Shown here piece after piece: positions 8,533 through 15,355 of a DNA stretch of 64,000 nt; position 1 is the stretch's first letter; every line of letters starts with the position of its first letter. The notes beneath the pieces are model-generated. The model made no database searches and was not told the DNA's origin. It saw only the letters and a list, made by a program, of their open reading frames with translations. This stretch comes from Streptomyces panaciradicis (GTDB lineage Bacteria > Actinomycetota > Actinomycetes > Streptomycetales > Streptomycetaceae). The stretch spans positions 62,001-126,000 of the forward strand of contig NZ_JAMGBF010000019.1 in NCBI RefSeq assembly GCF_023516615.1, read 5' to 3'. Both the position numbers and the translations under genes were made by a program.

Positions 8533-9045
8533 TCACTTCCCGACGGCCCCGGCGATCCGCGCGGCCGCCTGCTCCGGCGTCAGGCGCGTCGTGTCGACGA
8601 CCTCGGCCTCGGCGTGCAGCCACGTGCGGGCGGCCTCGGCGTAGGGCTCCAGGTACCGGAGGCGGAACGCGGAGGGGCCCATCACCGTGTCGCCCTCGAT
8701 GCGCCGGCGTAGCGTCTCCTGGTCGGCGTGGAGGACGAAGTGCCGTACGGGGACGGCGAGTCCGGCGCTGATCTCGCGCCAGTACCGCTCGACCAGGACG
8801 GTCATGGGCATCACGAGGGTGCCGCCGGTGTAGTCGAGGACCCGGCGGGCGGTCTCGACCACGAGGGGCCGCCACGGCGGCCAGTGCTGGAAGTTGTCCG
8901 TCTCGGGCAGCCCGGGCCGGATGTCCATGAGCGTCTCGCCGACCTTCTCGGCGTCGAACACCCGAGACCCCGGTAGGAGCCGCTGTACGAGGGCACTCGT
9001 CGTCGTCTTGCCCACGCCGTGGGTGCCGTTGATCCACACGATCAT
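8533..9045 (-). CDS. P-loop nucleotide kinase-like ATP-binding protein
   Basis: 170 residues beginning with MIVWINGTHGVGKTTTS, a Walker A motif at residues 7-16. The rest resembles small P-loop kinases of the shikimate/gluconate kinase or TmrB-like type, including a lid-like 'QETLRRRIEGD'. The substrate is not evident. TAGCGT is placed 6 nt upstream of the ATG, so the message is likely leaderless. It is transcribed away from the XRE regulator, and the palindrome at 9080-9107 lies between the two start codons. Confidence 0.75.
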   Translation of the reverse strand: MIVWINGTHGVGKTTTSALVQRLLPGSRVFDAEKVGETLMDIRPGLPETDNFQHWPPWRPLVVETARRVLDYTGGTLVMPMTVLVERYWREISAGLAVPVRHFVLHADQETLRRRIEGDTVMGPSAFRLRYLEPYAEAARTWLHAEAEVVDTTRLTPEQAAARIAGAVGK

Positions 9046-9079
9046 GGCGTCACGCTAGCCCGACCGAGTGGTCTAGCGC

Positions 9080-9107
9080 ACTATTGCAAGCAGCTGCTTG
9101 CAATAGT
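9080..9107. promoter_or_regulatory. Perfect 28-bp palindrome, probable operator of the XRE regulator
   Basis: The half-site ACTATTGCAAGCAG (9080-9093) is followed directly by its exact reverse complement (9094-9107). TAGCGC stands as a direct repeat on both sides (9074-9079 and 9108-9113). It lies 26 nt before the XRE start codon and 35 nt before the divergent kinase start. A perfect 14-bp half-site next to an XRE gene is best explained as an autoregulatory operator. Confidence 0.75.
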
Positions 9108-9132
9108 TAGCGCAAGGGTGCACAGTGGAGTC

Positions 9133-9717
9133 ATGGCATCGCTCAACGTCGGCAATCTCGGTGAGTACCTGCGCGAGCAGCGGCGCAACGCGCAGCTGTC
9201 GCTCAGGCAGCTCGCCGACGCCGCCGGGGTGTCCAATCCGTACCTGAGCCAGATCGAGCGCGGACTGCGCAAGCCGAGCGCGGAGGTGCTGCAGCAGGTC
9301 GCCAAGGCCCTGCGGATCTCCGCCGAGACGCTGTACGTCCGCGCCGGCATCCTCGACGCCGAGCGGGACCGGGACGAGGTGGAGACGCGCGCCGTCATCC
9401 TCGCCGATCCCACGCTGAACGAGCGGCAGAAGCAGGTGCTGCTGCAGATCTACGAGTCGTTCCGCAAGGAGAACGGCTTCGGGGCCGAAGCGGACGGCGA
9501 CGAGGACGACGCGGCCCGGACCAACGCCGCGGTCGTCGAGGCCGTCCGGTCCGGCGACGGCACGGTGGACACCGAGGGCGACGACACAGTCGTACGCCGC
9601 GACCGGAAGGCACCCGAGACCCGCGCGGCCGGCGGACGCAAGGACGCCGCGCGCCGCACCCGCACGTCCGACGGCAGCGACGCCGAACCGCACGACCCGC
9701 AGCAGCCTGCCGGCTGA
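9133..9717 (+). CDS. XRE-family helix-turn-helix regulator upstream of the HBHA-like gene
   Basis: 194 residues. The N-terminal Cro/C1 domain is 'LGEYLREQRRNAQLSLRQLADAAGVSNPYLSQIERG' in segments (about residues 8-65). A middle segment 'LNERQKQVLLQIYESFRKENGF' follows, then a long acidic/basic low-complexity tail. ATG 9133 is preferred over ATG 9019 because the HTH begins there and GGAG lies just upstream. The order XRE / HBHA-like / DUF2516 matches the Rv0474-Rv0475(hbhA)-Rv0476 cluster of Mycobacterium tuberculosis, so it probably controls the helical protein that follows. The adjacent perfect palindrome is the likely binding site. Confidence 0.85.
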   Translation: MASLNVGNLGEYLREQRRNAQLSLRQLADAAGVSNPYLSQIERGLRKPSAEVLQQVAKALRISAETLYVRAGILDAERDRDEVETRAVILADPTLNERQKQVLLQIYESFRKENGFGAEADGDEDDAARTNAAVVEAVRSGDGTVDTEGDDTVVRRDRKAPETRAAGGRKDAARRTRTSDGSDAEPHDPQQPAG

Positions 9718-9775
9718 GCAGAACTGCCCGGGACCCAAAACCCTCAGCTGAAAGCGACCGGGAAGGACCATCGTC

Positions 9776-10444
9776 ATGGCCATCACCGACGACCTCAAGA
9801 AGACCCTCAGCAACCCGACGCCGCTCTACTTCGCCGCCGGTACCGCGGACCTCGCCCTCCAGCAGGCCAAGAAGGTGCCCGGGCTCGTCGAGCAGCTGCG
9901 TGCCGAGGCCCCGGCCCGCATCGAGGCCGTGCGCAACACCGACACCAAGGCCGTGCAGGAGAAGGCGCAGGCCAGGGCCAAGGAGGCGCAGGCCCGCGTC
10001 AAGGAGACGCAGGAGTCCCTCCAGGCCAAGGTCAACGAGTTCATCAGCACCCTCGACGGTGACTTCAAGAAGCTCGGCGCCACCCTCGACGCCGACCTGA
10101 AGAAGTTCGGCGAGACCGCCCAGGACATCGCCCTGCGCGGTGTCGGCGTCGCCGCCGAGTACGCCGTCAAGGCCCGCGAGACCTACGAGAAGGTCGCCGA
10201 GCACGGCGAGCAGGCCGTGAAGACCTGGCGCGGCGAGGCCGCCGAGGGCATCGAGTCCGTGGCGGAGAACGTCGAGGAGCTCGCCGTCGCCGTCGAGCCC
10301 AAGGCCGAGCCGGTCGAGGTCAAGACCGAGCCGGTCACGCCGGCCACGGCCACCGCCGTCTCCACGCCCAAGAAGCCCGTGGCCAAGAAGGCGCCGGCTC
10401 CCCGCAAGACCACCGCGAAGAAGACCACGCCGCCCGCCAAGTGA
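9776..10444 (+). CDS. HBHA-like / phasin-like helical protein with Lys-Pro-Ala tail
   Basis: 222 residues. A long amphipathic coiled-coil region (about 20-175), rich in Ala, Lys, Glu and Gln, is followed by a repetitive Pro/Ala/Lys tail (KKPVAKKAPAPRKTTAKKTT). This is the architecture of mycobacterial heparin-binding hemagglutinin, whose tail binds anionic polymers and whose coiled coil oligomerises. There is no signal peptide. In Streptomyces a role on lipid bodies, membranes or DNA is more plausible than adhesion; that is inference. AAGGA precedes the ATG, and it lies 58 nt after the XRE gene, probably co-transcribed. Confidence 0.8.
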   Translation: MAITDDLKKTLSNPTPLYFAAGTADLALQQAKKVPGLVEQLRAEAPARIEAVRNTDTKAVQEKAQARAKEAQARVKETQESLQAKVNEFISTLDGDFKKLGATLDADLKKFGETAQDIALRGVGVAAEYAVKARETYEKVAEHGEQAVKTWRGEAAEGIESVAENVEELAVAVEPKAEPVEVKTEPVTPATATAVSTPKKPVAKKAPAPRKTTAKKTTPPAK

Positions 10445-10463
10445 CACGGACGGGTGAACGAGT

Positions 10464-10496
10464 ACGGGCCGGGCACTCCAGAGGTGCTCGGCCCGT
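10464..10496 (+). terminator. Stem-loop terminator after the HBHA-like gene
   Basis: A 13-bp stem with one G-T pair: ACGGGCCGGGCAC (10464-10476), a 7-nt loop, GTGCTCGGCCCGT (10484-10496), then TGTT. It lies 20 nt past the stop codon. Confidence 0.7.
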
Positions 10497-10557
10497 TGTT
10501 CGGGTAGCGGGAGTACGGCACCGGGTACGGTGACGGCGTAAGGACGAGCCGAGTCGG

Positions 10558-10914
10558 GTGGTGGACGTTGTGCTGATGCAGGGCTTCGCAGGGTTCCTGG
10601 GGCTGCTCTATCTGGCCATGGTGATCCTCGCCGTGGTGGCGCTGGTGATGGCCGCGCTCTTCCGCGACGACGCCTACCGGGCGGCCGACAAGCAGAACAA
10701 GGGCTTCTGGCTGATCATCCTCGGCGTCGCGGTGGCGGTGAACCTCCTGGTGCCGATGCTGTTCCTGCAGCTCGCGGGCCTGGTGGCCTCGATCGTCTTC
10801 TTCGTGGACGTCCGCCCCGCCCTCAAGCAGGTCTCGGGCGGCGGATTCGGCCGCCGCCGCGGTGGCGGCAGCAGCAGTGACGGCCCCTACGGCCCGTACA
10901 ACGGCGGCCGCTGA
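10558..10914 (+). CDS. DUF2516 family small membrane protein
   Basis: 118 residues with three hydrophobic segments: GLLYLAMVILAVVALVMAAL, FWLIILGVAVAVNLLVPMLF and LAGLVASIVFFVDV. They are separated by a short charged loop (FRDDAYRAADKQNKG) and followed by a Gly/Arg/Ser-rich cytoplasmic tail. This matches the DUF2516 family, which follows hbhA in mycobacteria. Its conserved position suggests membrane partnership with the HBHA-like protein. AAGGA lies 13 nt before the GTG at 10558; ATG 10576 is an alternative start. Confidence 0.8.
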   Translation: MVDVVLMQGFAGFLGLLYLAMVILAVVALVMAALFRDDAYRAADKQNKGFWLIILGVAVAVNLLVPMLFLQLAGLVASIVFFVDVRPALKQVSGGGFGRRRGGGSSSDGPYGPYNGGR

Positions 10915-11357
10915 CCCGGAAGCCCCGCGCGAGGGCCGAGGCTCCCCGGCCAAGGCCCTCCGCCAAGGCCCCGACCCCCGAGGCCTCGGCCCACCCGGGG
11001 CCCCAGACCACCCGGGACGTCGGCCCACCCAGGAGGCATGCCCACCCGGACCTCGACCACCTGAGGCCTCAGACCACCCGGGACCTCAGGCCCCCCCGAA
11101 GCTAGCCTCAGACCACCCGGGCCCTCAGACCCCCAGAGCCAGCCTCCGACCACCCGGGCCCTCAGACCCCCAGAGCCAGCCTCCGACCACCCGGGACCTC
11201 AGGCCCCCCCGAAGCTAGCCTCAGACCACCCGGGACCTCAGGCCACCCCGAAGCTAGCCTCAGACCACCCGGGACCTCAGACCCCCAGAGCCAGCCTCCG
11301 ACCACCCGGGACCTCAGACCCCCGAACCCCCGAACCCCCGAACCCCCGAAGCCGGCC
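10915..11357. other. 443-bp gene-free interval, mostly tandem repeats
   Basis: There is no credible gene here; the open frames on both strands are proline-rich translations of the repeats. The first 150 bp is degenerate Pro-codon-like GGCC/CCCGG sequence, and the rest is the ordered repeat array described separately. It lies between convergent genes and would sit at the end of both transcripts. Confidence 0.8.
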
Positions 11358-11371
11358 TCAGACCACCCGGT
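11072..11371. repeat. Tandem array of 37/39-bp units built on GACCACCCGGG, last copy inside a stop codon region
   Basis: GACCACCCGGG begins at 11072, 11111, 11148, 11185, 11224, 11263 and 11300, and GACCACCCGG again at 11361. Units are of two kinds: 39 bp (ending near GAAGCTAGCCTCA) and 37 bp (ending near AGAGCCAGCCTCC). An 8-bp GAACCCCC microrepeat fills 11324-11347. The last copy starts at the stop codon of the minus-strand PP2C gene (TCA at 11358-11360), so the array looks like repeated duplication of that gene's 3' end. Units are contiguous, so this is not a CRISPR array. Confidence 0.85.
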
Positions 11372-12662
11372 CCAGCAACAGCACCGCGACGTCGTCCGTC
11401 AGCTCGCCGCCGTTGAGGTCGCGCACCTCGTTCACCGCGGCCCGCAGCAGTTCCTCCCCGCCGAGCCCCTCGCTCAGCAGCCGCCGGACCATCTCCACCA
11501 TGCCGTCCTGCCCGAGCCGCTCCAGTCCCTCCCCGACCCGGCCCTCGATGAGCCCGTCGGTGTAGAGCATCAGGCTCCACTGCGGACCCAGCTCGACCTG
11601 CGTCCGCGGCCACCGAGCCCCGGGCAGCAGCCCCAGGGCGGGCCCGTTGTTGTCGTACGGCAGCAGCTTCGCGGGCCGGCCGGGCCGCGCGATCAGCGGC
11701 GAGGGATGGCCCGCCAGGCAGAGGCCGGCCCGCCGCCCGTCCGGCGCGATGTCGACCGTGCACAGGGTCGCGAAGATCTCGTCGTCGGCCCGCTCGTGCT
11801 CCAGCACCTGCTGCAGGGTCCCCAGCAGCTCGTCCCCGCACAGACCCGCGAGCGTCAGCGTGCGCCAGGCGATCCGCAGCTCCACGCCGAGCGCGGCCTC
11901 GTCCGGGCCGTGCCCGCACACGTCGCCGATCATGGCGTGCACGGTGCCGTCCGGCGTCCGTACGACGTCGTAGAAGTCCCCGCCGAGCAGTGCGCGCGAC
12001 CGCCCGGGCCGGTACCGCGCGGCGAAGCGCAGCTGGGAGCCCTCCAGCAGCGGAGTGGGCAGCAGGCCCCGCTCCAGACGCCGGTTCTCCTGCGCCCGCA
12101 GCCGTCCCTCGGCGAGCCTCCGCTCAGCCGTGTCGGAACGTTTCCTCTCCACGGCGTAACGGATCGCCCGGCTCAGCAGCCGTGCGTCCAGCTCGTCGCG
12201 GAAGAGGTAGTCCTGGGCGCCCACCCGAACGGCCTCGGCGCCGCGCTCGGCGTCGCCGGAGGCGGTGAGCGCGAGCACGGCGTGCCGGGGGGCGAGCCGC
12301 AGCACGTGCTTGAGCACGCCGAGCTCGTCGTTCTCGGCACCCCGCCCGGGGGCGGGCAGGGCGAGGTCGAGCAGGATGCAGTGCACGTCGTCGGTGAGCA
12401 GCCGCTCGGCCTCGGTGAGGTTGCGGGCGGTGCGGACCCGGACGGGCGTGCCCGCCGAGTCCCGCAGTTCGGGTACGACGGTGGAGCCGCCCGGATCGTC
12501 CTCGATCAGCAGCAGCGTCAGAGGTGTGGTGGCGGCGTGGCTGTCGACCTTGGCTTCCTTGCTCGGGGACGGGTCCATGGAGGTGCCGCCTCGATGTGCG
12601 GCCGGCGCCTGACCACTCTCCGCGGCCGAGAACGCTCGCTGCCGCGGTATGGGTACGGGCAT
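11358..12662 (-). CDS. Response-regulator receiver fused to PP2C-type (SpoIIE/RsbU) phosphatase
   Basis: About 434 residues. After a 50-residue flexible N-terminus comes a CheY-like receiver: LLLIEDDPGG gives the acidic pocket, HCILLDLALP the phosphoacceptor Asp and LALTASGD the Thr/Ser switch. The C-terminal half is a SpoIIE/RsbU Ser/Thr phosphatase with metal-binding motifs GGDFYDVV, MIGDVCGHG and ELTDDVAVLLL. Proteins of this kind dephosphorylate anti-anti-sigma factors in partner-switching cascades. No cognate kinase or sigma gene is adjacent. The start at 12662 is supported by AAGGA about 11 nt upstream; ATG 12578 would give a shorter form. Confidence 0.87.
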   Translation of the reverse strand: MPVPIPRQRAFSAAESGQAPAAHRGGTSMDPSPSKEAKVDSHAATTPLTLLLIEDDPGGSTVVPELRDSAGTPVRVRTARNLTEAERLLTDDVHCILLDLALPAPGRGAENDELGVLKHVLRLAPRHAVLALTASGDAERGAEAVRVGAQDYLFRDELDARLLSRAIRYAVERKRSDTAERRLAEGRLRAQENRRLERGLLPTPLLEGSQLRFAARYRPGRSRALLGGDFYDVVRTPDGTVHAMIGDVCGHGPDEAALGVELRIAWRTLTLAGLCGDELLGTLQQVLEHERADDEIFATLCTVDIAPDGRRAGLCLAGHPSPLIARPGRPAKLLPYDNNGPALGLLPGARWPRTQVELGPQWSLMLYTDGLIEGRVGEGLERLGQDGMVEMVRRLLSEGLGGEELLRAAVNEVRDLNGGELTDDVAVLLLDRVV

Positions 12663-12913
12663 CGTCTTGAGTTCCTTCCCTCCCCCCGAGGGCGCGGTGG
12701 ACCGAGGGACCTCGAACCACCGACGGGGACCATAGCGGTAGTCGGCGGGCGAGCGGAATGGTGTGGGCCACGTCGCCGGCACACCGGCCACTGTCATATG
12801 CCGCGATCCGTACCGCAGTTGGACAGGTCGGCCCACCAGCGGGAATGACGAAGGTCACGTCCGCACGGCGTTTGGATCCGTCCCCGGGTGCCGTGCGTCA
12901 CGTGGCGCCGGTC

Positions 12914-13981
12914 TCACGCGTCCGGCCGCACCACTCCGAGGATCGGCATGGACCCGGCGCCCGCGATCGTCACGGTCCGCCCGGGCCGCGGGGCGTGCAC
13001 GATGGCGCCGTCACCGATGTACAGGGCGACATGGCTGGCGTCGTCGAAGTAGATGATGAGGTCCCCGGGCCGCATGTCCTTGATGTCGACGTGCTTGAGC
13101 TGCTTCCACTGCTCCTGCGACGTACGGGGGATGGGGCGGCCGGCGTTCAGCCATGCCTGCGAGGTCAGCCCCGAGCAGTCGTAGGACTTCGGCCCCTCGG
13201 CGCCCCACACGTACGGTTTGCCGATCTGGTCGGTGGCGAACTTCACGGCCTTCCTGCCCTCTTCGGACGCCTTGCCGTTGATGTCCTTGAGGATGCCGGA
13301 GTCGAGCCAGGCGGTCTGCGCCTTGTAGGCGGCCTCCTGCTCCAGCTTCGCGAGCCGCTCCTTCTCCTCCTTCTGCAACCGCCCTTGAAGCTTCTCGGCC
13401 TCCGAGATCTGCTTCTCGATCTTCTTCCGGGCCGTGTCCTTCGCCTTGCGGTTGGCCTCCAGCTTCTTCCACTGCGCGGAGGCGTCCGCCGCGTACTGCT
13501 GCAAGTCCTGCTGGGTACGGGTCATTTCGGCGATGAGCCCCTTGGTGGCCCGCTGCCCCTCCAGCACCCTGCCCGCACCGTCGAGGAACTCCTGCGGATC
13601 GTCGCTGAGCAGCAACTGCGCCTCGTCGGGCAGCCCGCCCCCGCGGTACTGCGCGGCGGCGGCGGCCCCCGCCCGCTTCTTCAACTCGTCCAGCCGCTGC
13701 TGGCTCTTGACGATTTTCTTCGCCAGATCGACGATCGCGGCGGACTGCGTCCGTGCCCGTTCCTCAGCCGCGTTGTAGGAGTCCGTGGCCACGGCGGCGT
13801 CGTGATAAAGCCGGTCGAGTTCGGCCTGGACGGCCTCAAGCTCACTACTGGAGACAGGAGTCGCCGAAGCGCTCGGCGTGGGCGTAGGGCTCGCGAACGC
13901 CGTCCCCGGCGCCGCCAGTACGGTGACCGCGCAGACCACGGTCACGGCGGTCGCGATCAGACCGCGCTTGCCCGCACCCAT
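12914..13981 (-). CDS. Secreted NlpC/P60 cell-wall endopeptidase with coiled-coil N-terminus
   Basis: 355 residues. There is a Sec signal peptide (GLIATAVTVVCAVTVLAAPGTAFA), then a long coiled coil of about 180 residues (SSSELEAVQAELDRL onward). The C-terminal NlpC/P60 domain has catalytic Cys269 in YDCSGL, His in 'DASHVALYIG' and a further His in 'IVHAPRPG'. Such enzymes cleave D-gamma-Glu-diaminopimelate bonds in peptidoglycan peptides. GGGGGAG precedes the ATG. I looked for the c-di-AMP (ydaO) riboswitch often found before Streptomyces wall hydrolase genes and did not see it in the 190-nt upstream region. Confidence 0.9.
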   Translation of the reverse strand: MGAGKRGLIATAVTVVCAVTVLAAPGTAFASPTPTPSASATPVSSSELEAVQAELDRLYHDAAVATDSYNAAEERARTQSAAIVDLAKKIVKSQQRLDELKKRAGAAAAAQYRGGGLPDEAQLLLSDDPQEFLDGAGRVLEGQRATKGLIAEMTRTQQDLQQYAADASAQWKKLEANRKAKDTARKKIEKQISEAEKLQGRLQKEEKERLAKLEQEAAYKAQTAWLDSGILKDINGKASEEGRKAVKFATDQIGKPYVWGAEGPKSYDCSGLTSQAWLNAGRPIPRTSQEQWKQLKHVDIKDMRPGDLIIYFDDASHVALYIGDGAIVHAPRPGRTVTIAGAGSMPILGVVRPDA

Positions 13982-14175
13982 ACCGCTCCCCCAAACCTGA
14001 TTTACCGTCAGTAACTTACGGTCGCTCGGGGGATCGTGCCACGGTCAGGCGCAAAACGACAGAGCCCGTCGCACCCGAAACTTCCCCCCGCCGCCTCCCC
14101 TCGTGACGATCTCCCCGCCTTTGTGACGAACGCCGCACCGCAACCGTTCCCCCCAGGTCACAGCCCCGAAAGCCG

Positions 14176-14970
14176 TCACCCCCGGGGCTTCAACGCCTCC
14201 CACGCCACCGTCACTTCGCCCTGCCGCCACCGCCCGGGCCCGTCCACCACGGGCCAGTCGCCCGCCAGATCCCGCACGGCCCGCATCCAGCGCTGCCGCG
14301 CACCATAGGAGGCATAGGGTGCCGCAGCAGCCCAGACCCGATCGAAGTCACGCAGAAACTCATAAACACCCTCCCCCGGAACATTCCGATGGATCAGAGC
14401 CTTGGGCAGCCGTTCCGCGAGATCCGACGGCCGCTCCAACGACCCCAGCCGCGTGGCGAAGGTGACCGTGCGGGGCCCCTCCGGCCCGAGCGCGACCCAC
14501 ACATGCCGGCGCCCGATCTCGTCGCAGGTCCCCTCCACGAGCAGCCCGTCCGGCGCCAGTCGCCCGCACAGCCGCTCCCAGACCCCGGGAACCTCCCCCT
14601 CGTCGTACTGCCGCAGCACGTTCGCGGCGCGGATCAGCACCGCCCGCCCCACAGTGGGAATCTCGAACCCGCCGTGCAGGAAGACGAGCCCGTCCCGCTC
14701 ATAGCGCTTGGCCGCGGCGACCCTGGCGGGCTCGATCTCGACACCCACGACCCGCGTCCGCGGAGCCGCGCCGCGCAAACGCTCCAGCAGCTCCACGGCG
14801 GTCCACGGGGCGGCGCCGTACCCCAAGTCCACCGCGACGGGATCGACGGCACACCGCAGGGCCCGCCCCTGCACCGCCGCGATCCACCGATCCATCCGGC
14901 GCAGCCGATTGGGATGGGTGGTCCCGCGCGTCACGTTCCCCACGGGGCGATGGATGGCACGGGCGGTCAT
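14176..14970 (-). CDS. Class I SAM-dependent methyltransferase-like protein
   Basis: 264 residues with a Rossmann-type N-terminal region: 'AVDLGYGAAPWTAVELLERL' is motif I (G-x-G), 'VVGVEIEP' carries the acidic residue that binds the SAM ribose, and 'GGFEIPTVGRAVLIRAANVLRQY' follows. It resembles an actinobacterial group of uncharacterised methyltransferases encoded near mshA. The substrate is unknown. TACCCT is 7 nt before the ATG, which supports this start and a leaderless mRNA. Transcribed divergently from mshA. Confidence 0.78.
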   Translation of the reverse strand: MTARAIHRPVGNVTRGTTHPNRLRRMDRWIAAVQGRALRCAVDPVAVDLGYGAAPWTAVELLERLRGAAPRTRVVGVEIEPARVAAAKRYERDGLVFLHGGFEIPTVGRAVLIRAANVLRQYDEGEVPGVWERLCGRLAPDGLLVEGTCDEIGRRHVWVALGPEGPRTVTFATRLGSLERPSDLAERLPKALIHRNVPGEGVYEFLRDFDRVWAAAAPYASYGARQRWMRAVRDLAGDWPVVDGPGRWRQGEVTVAWEALKPRG

Positions 14971-15012
14971 GCCTACGAGGGTAGGCGTCCGCCACGGGCG
15001 CAACGGCGAGAA

Positions 15013-15119
15013 GGGGCCGTGCCGGGGGGTGCCCGCCCGCAGTGTCGGGCGTCCAACACCGTCCACATGCACCCGACGGCACCGCCCGACCGAGGACGGA
15101 CACCCCCCGGCACGGCCCC
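15013..15119. other. 107-nt three-tier nested inverted repeat (structured RNA or palindromic element)
   Basis: The outer arms are 19 nt and perfectly complementary: GGGGCCGTGCCGGGGGGTG (15013-15031) and its reverse complement (15101-15119). Inside are GTCGGGCG (15044-15051) with CGCCCGAC (15083-15090), and inside that CCGTC with GACGG. This is far more pairing than a usual terminator. No known RNA family is recognised. It could be a small RNA, a long hairpin separating divergent promoters, or a relic of a palindromic mobile element. Confidence 0.65.
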
Positions 15120-15120
15120 G

Positions 15121-15227
15121 ACCCACCGCACCGCGCGCCCACCACCCACCCACCTCGCACCCACCACGCACCGCACCCACCACGCACCGCACCGCACCGC
15201 ACCCACCCACCACGCACCGCACCCCCG
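15121..15227. repeat. CACCGCA/CCACC low-complexity tract
   Basis: About 107 bp made almost only of C, A and G in short units (ACCGC, CCACC, CACGCACCGC), lacking T except for one base. It is a slippage-type simple repeat without visible coding potential. Confidence 0.7.
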
Positions 15228-15275
15228 AACAGTTGAGCGACATCCGGTAATGCTTCGGCAAAAACGTCACCCCCC

Positions 15276-15302
15276 GGAATGGGAACGCCTCCCTCCGCTG
15301 TT
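15276..15302 (+). promoter_or_regulatory. Sigma-R-type promoter of mshA (GGAAT-N19-GTT)
   Basis: GGAAT at 15276-15280 and GTT at 15300-15302 are separated by 19 nt, which fits the thiol-oxidative-stress sigma-R consensus (GGAAT, 18-19 nt, GTT). mshA is an established sigma-R target in Streptomyces coelicolor. Transcription would start near 15308, leaving a leader of about 50 nt that includes AAGGAGGA at 15341-15348. Confidence 0.72.
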
Positions 15303-15355
15303 CACCCAGGTTGAAGGCCCCCGCCCGGCATGCCCGCAGCAAGGAGGAACGCCCA

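Larger units (their letters stand above)
14971..15355. other. 385-bp intergenic region between methyltransferase and mshA
   Basis: No protein gene is supported. The region holds, in order, the leaderless promoter of the methyltransferase (minus strand), a 107-nt nested inverted repeat (15013-15119), a CACCGC/CCACC-rich low-complexity stretch (15121-15227), a sigma-R-like promoter (15276-15302) and the mshA ribosome site. Confidence 0.8.

Noticed and set aside
10862..11218. Proline-rich open frames across the repeat field, both strands
   Set aside because: They are translations of the tandem repeat and continue simple codons; no start signal.
11072..11371. CRISPR array
   Set aside because: The units are contiguous and variable by small indels; there are no unique spacers and no cas genes.
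13982..14175. c-di-AMP (ydaO) riboswitch before the NlpC/P60 gene
   Set aside because: Expected for several Streptomyces wall hydrolases, but the conserved core blocks are not visible in this leader.
15300..15310. GTTCACCCAGG as a PHO box upstream of mshA
   Set aside because: Only one 11-bp unit is present, with no second unit in register; it overlaps the sigma-R -10 and is probably chance.
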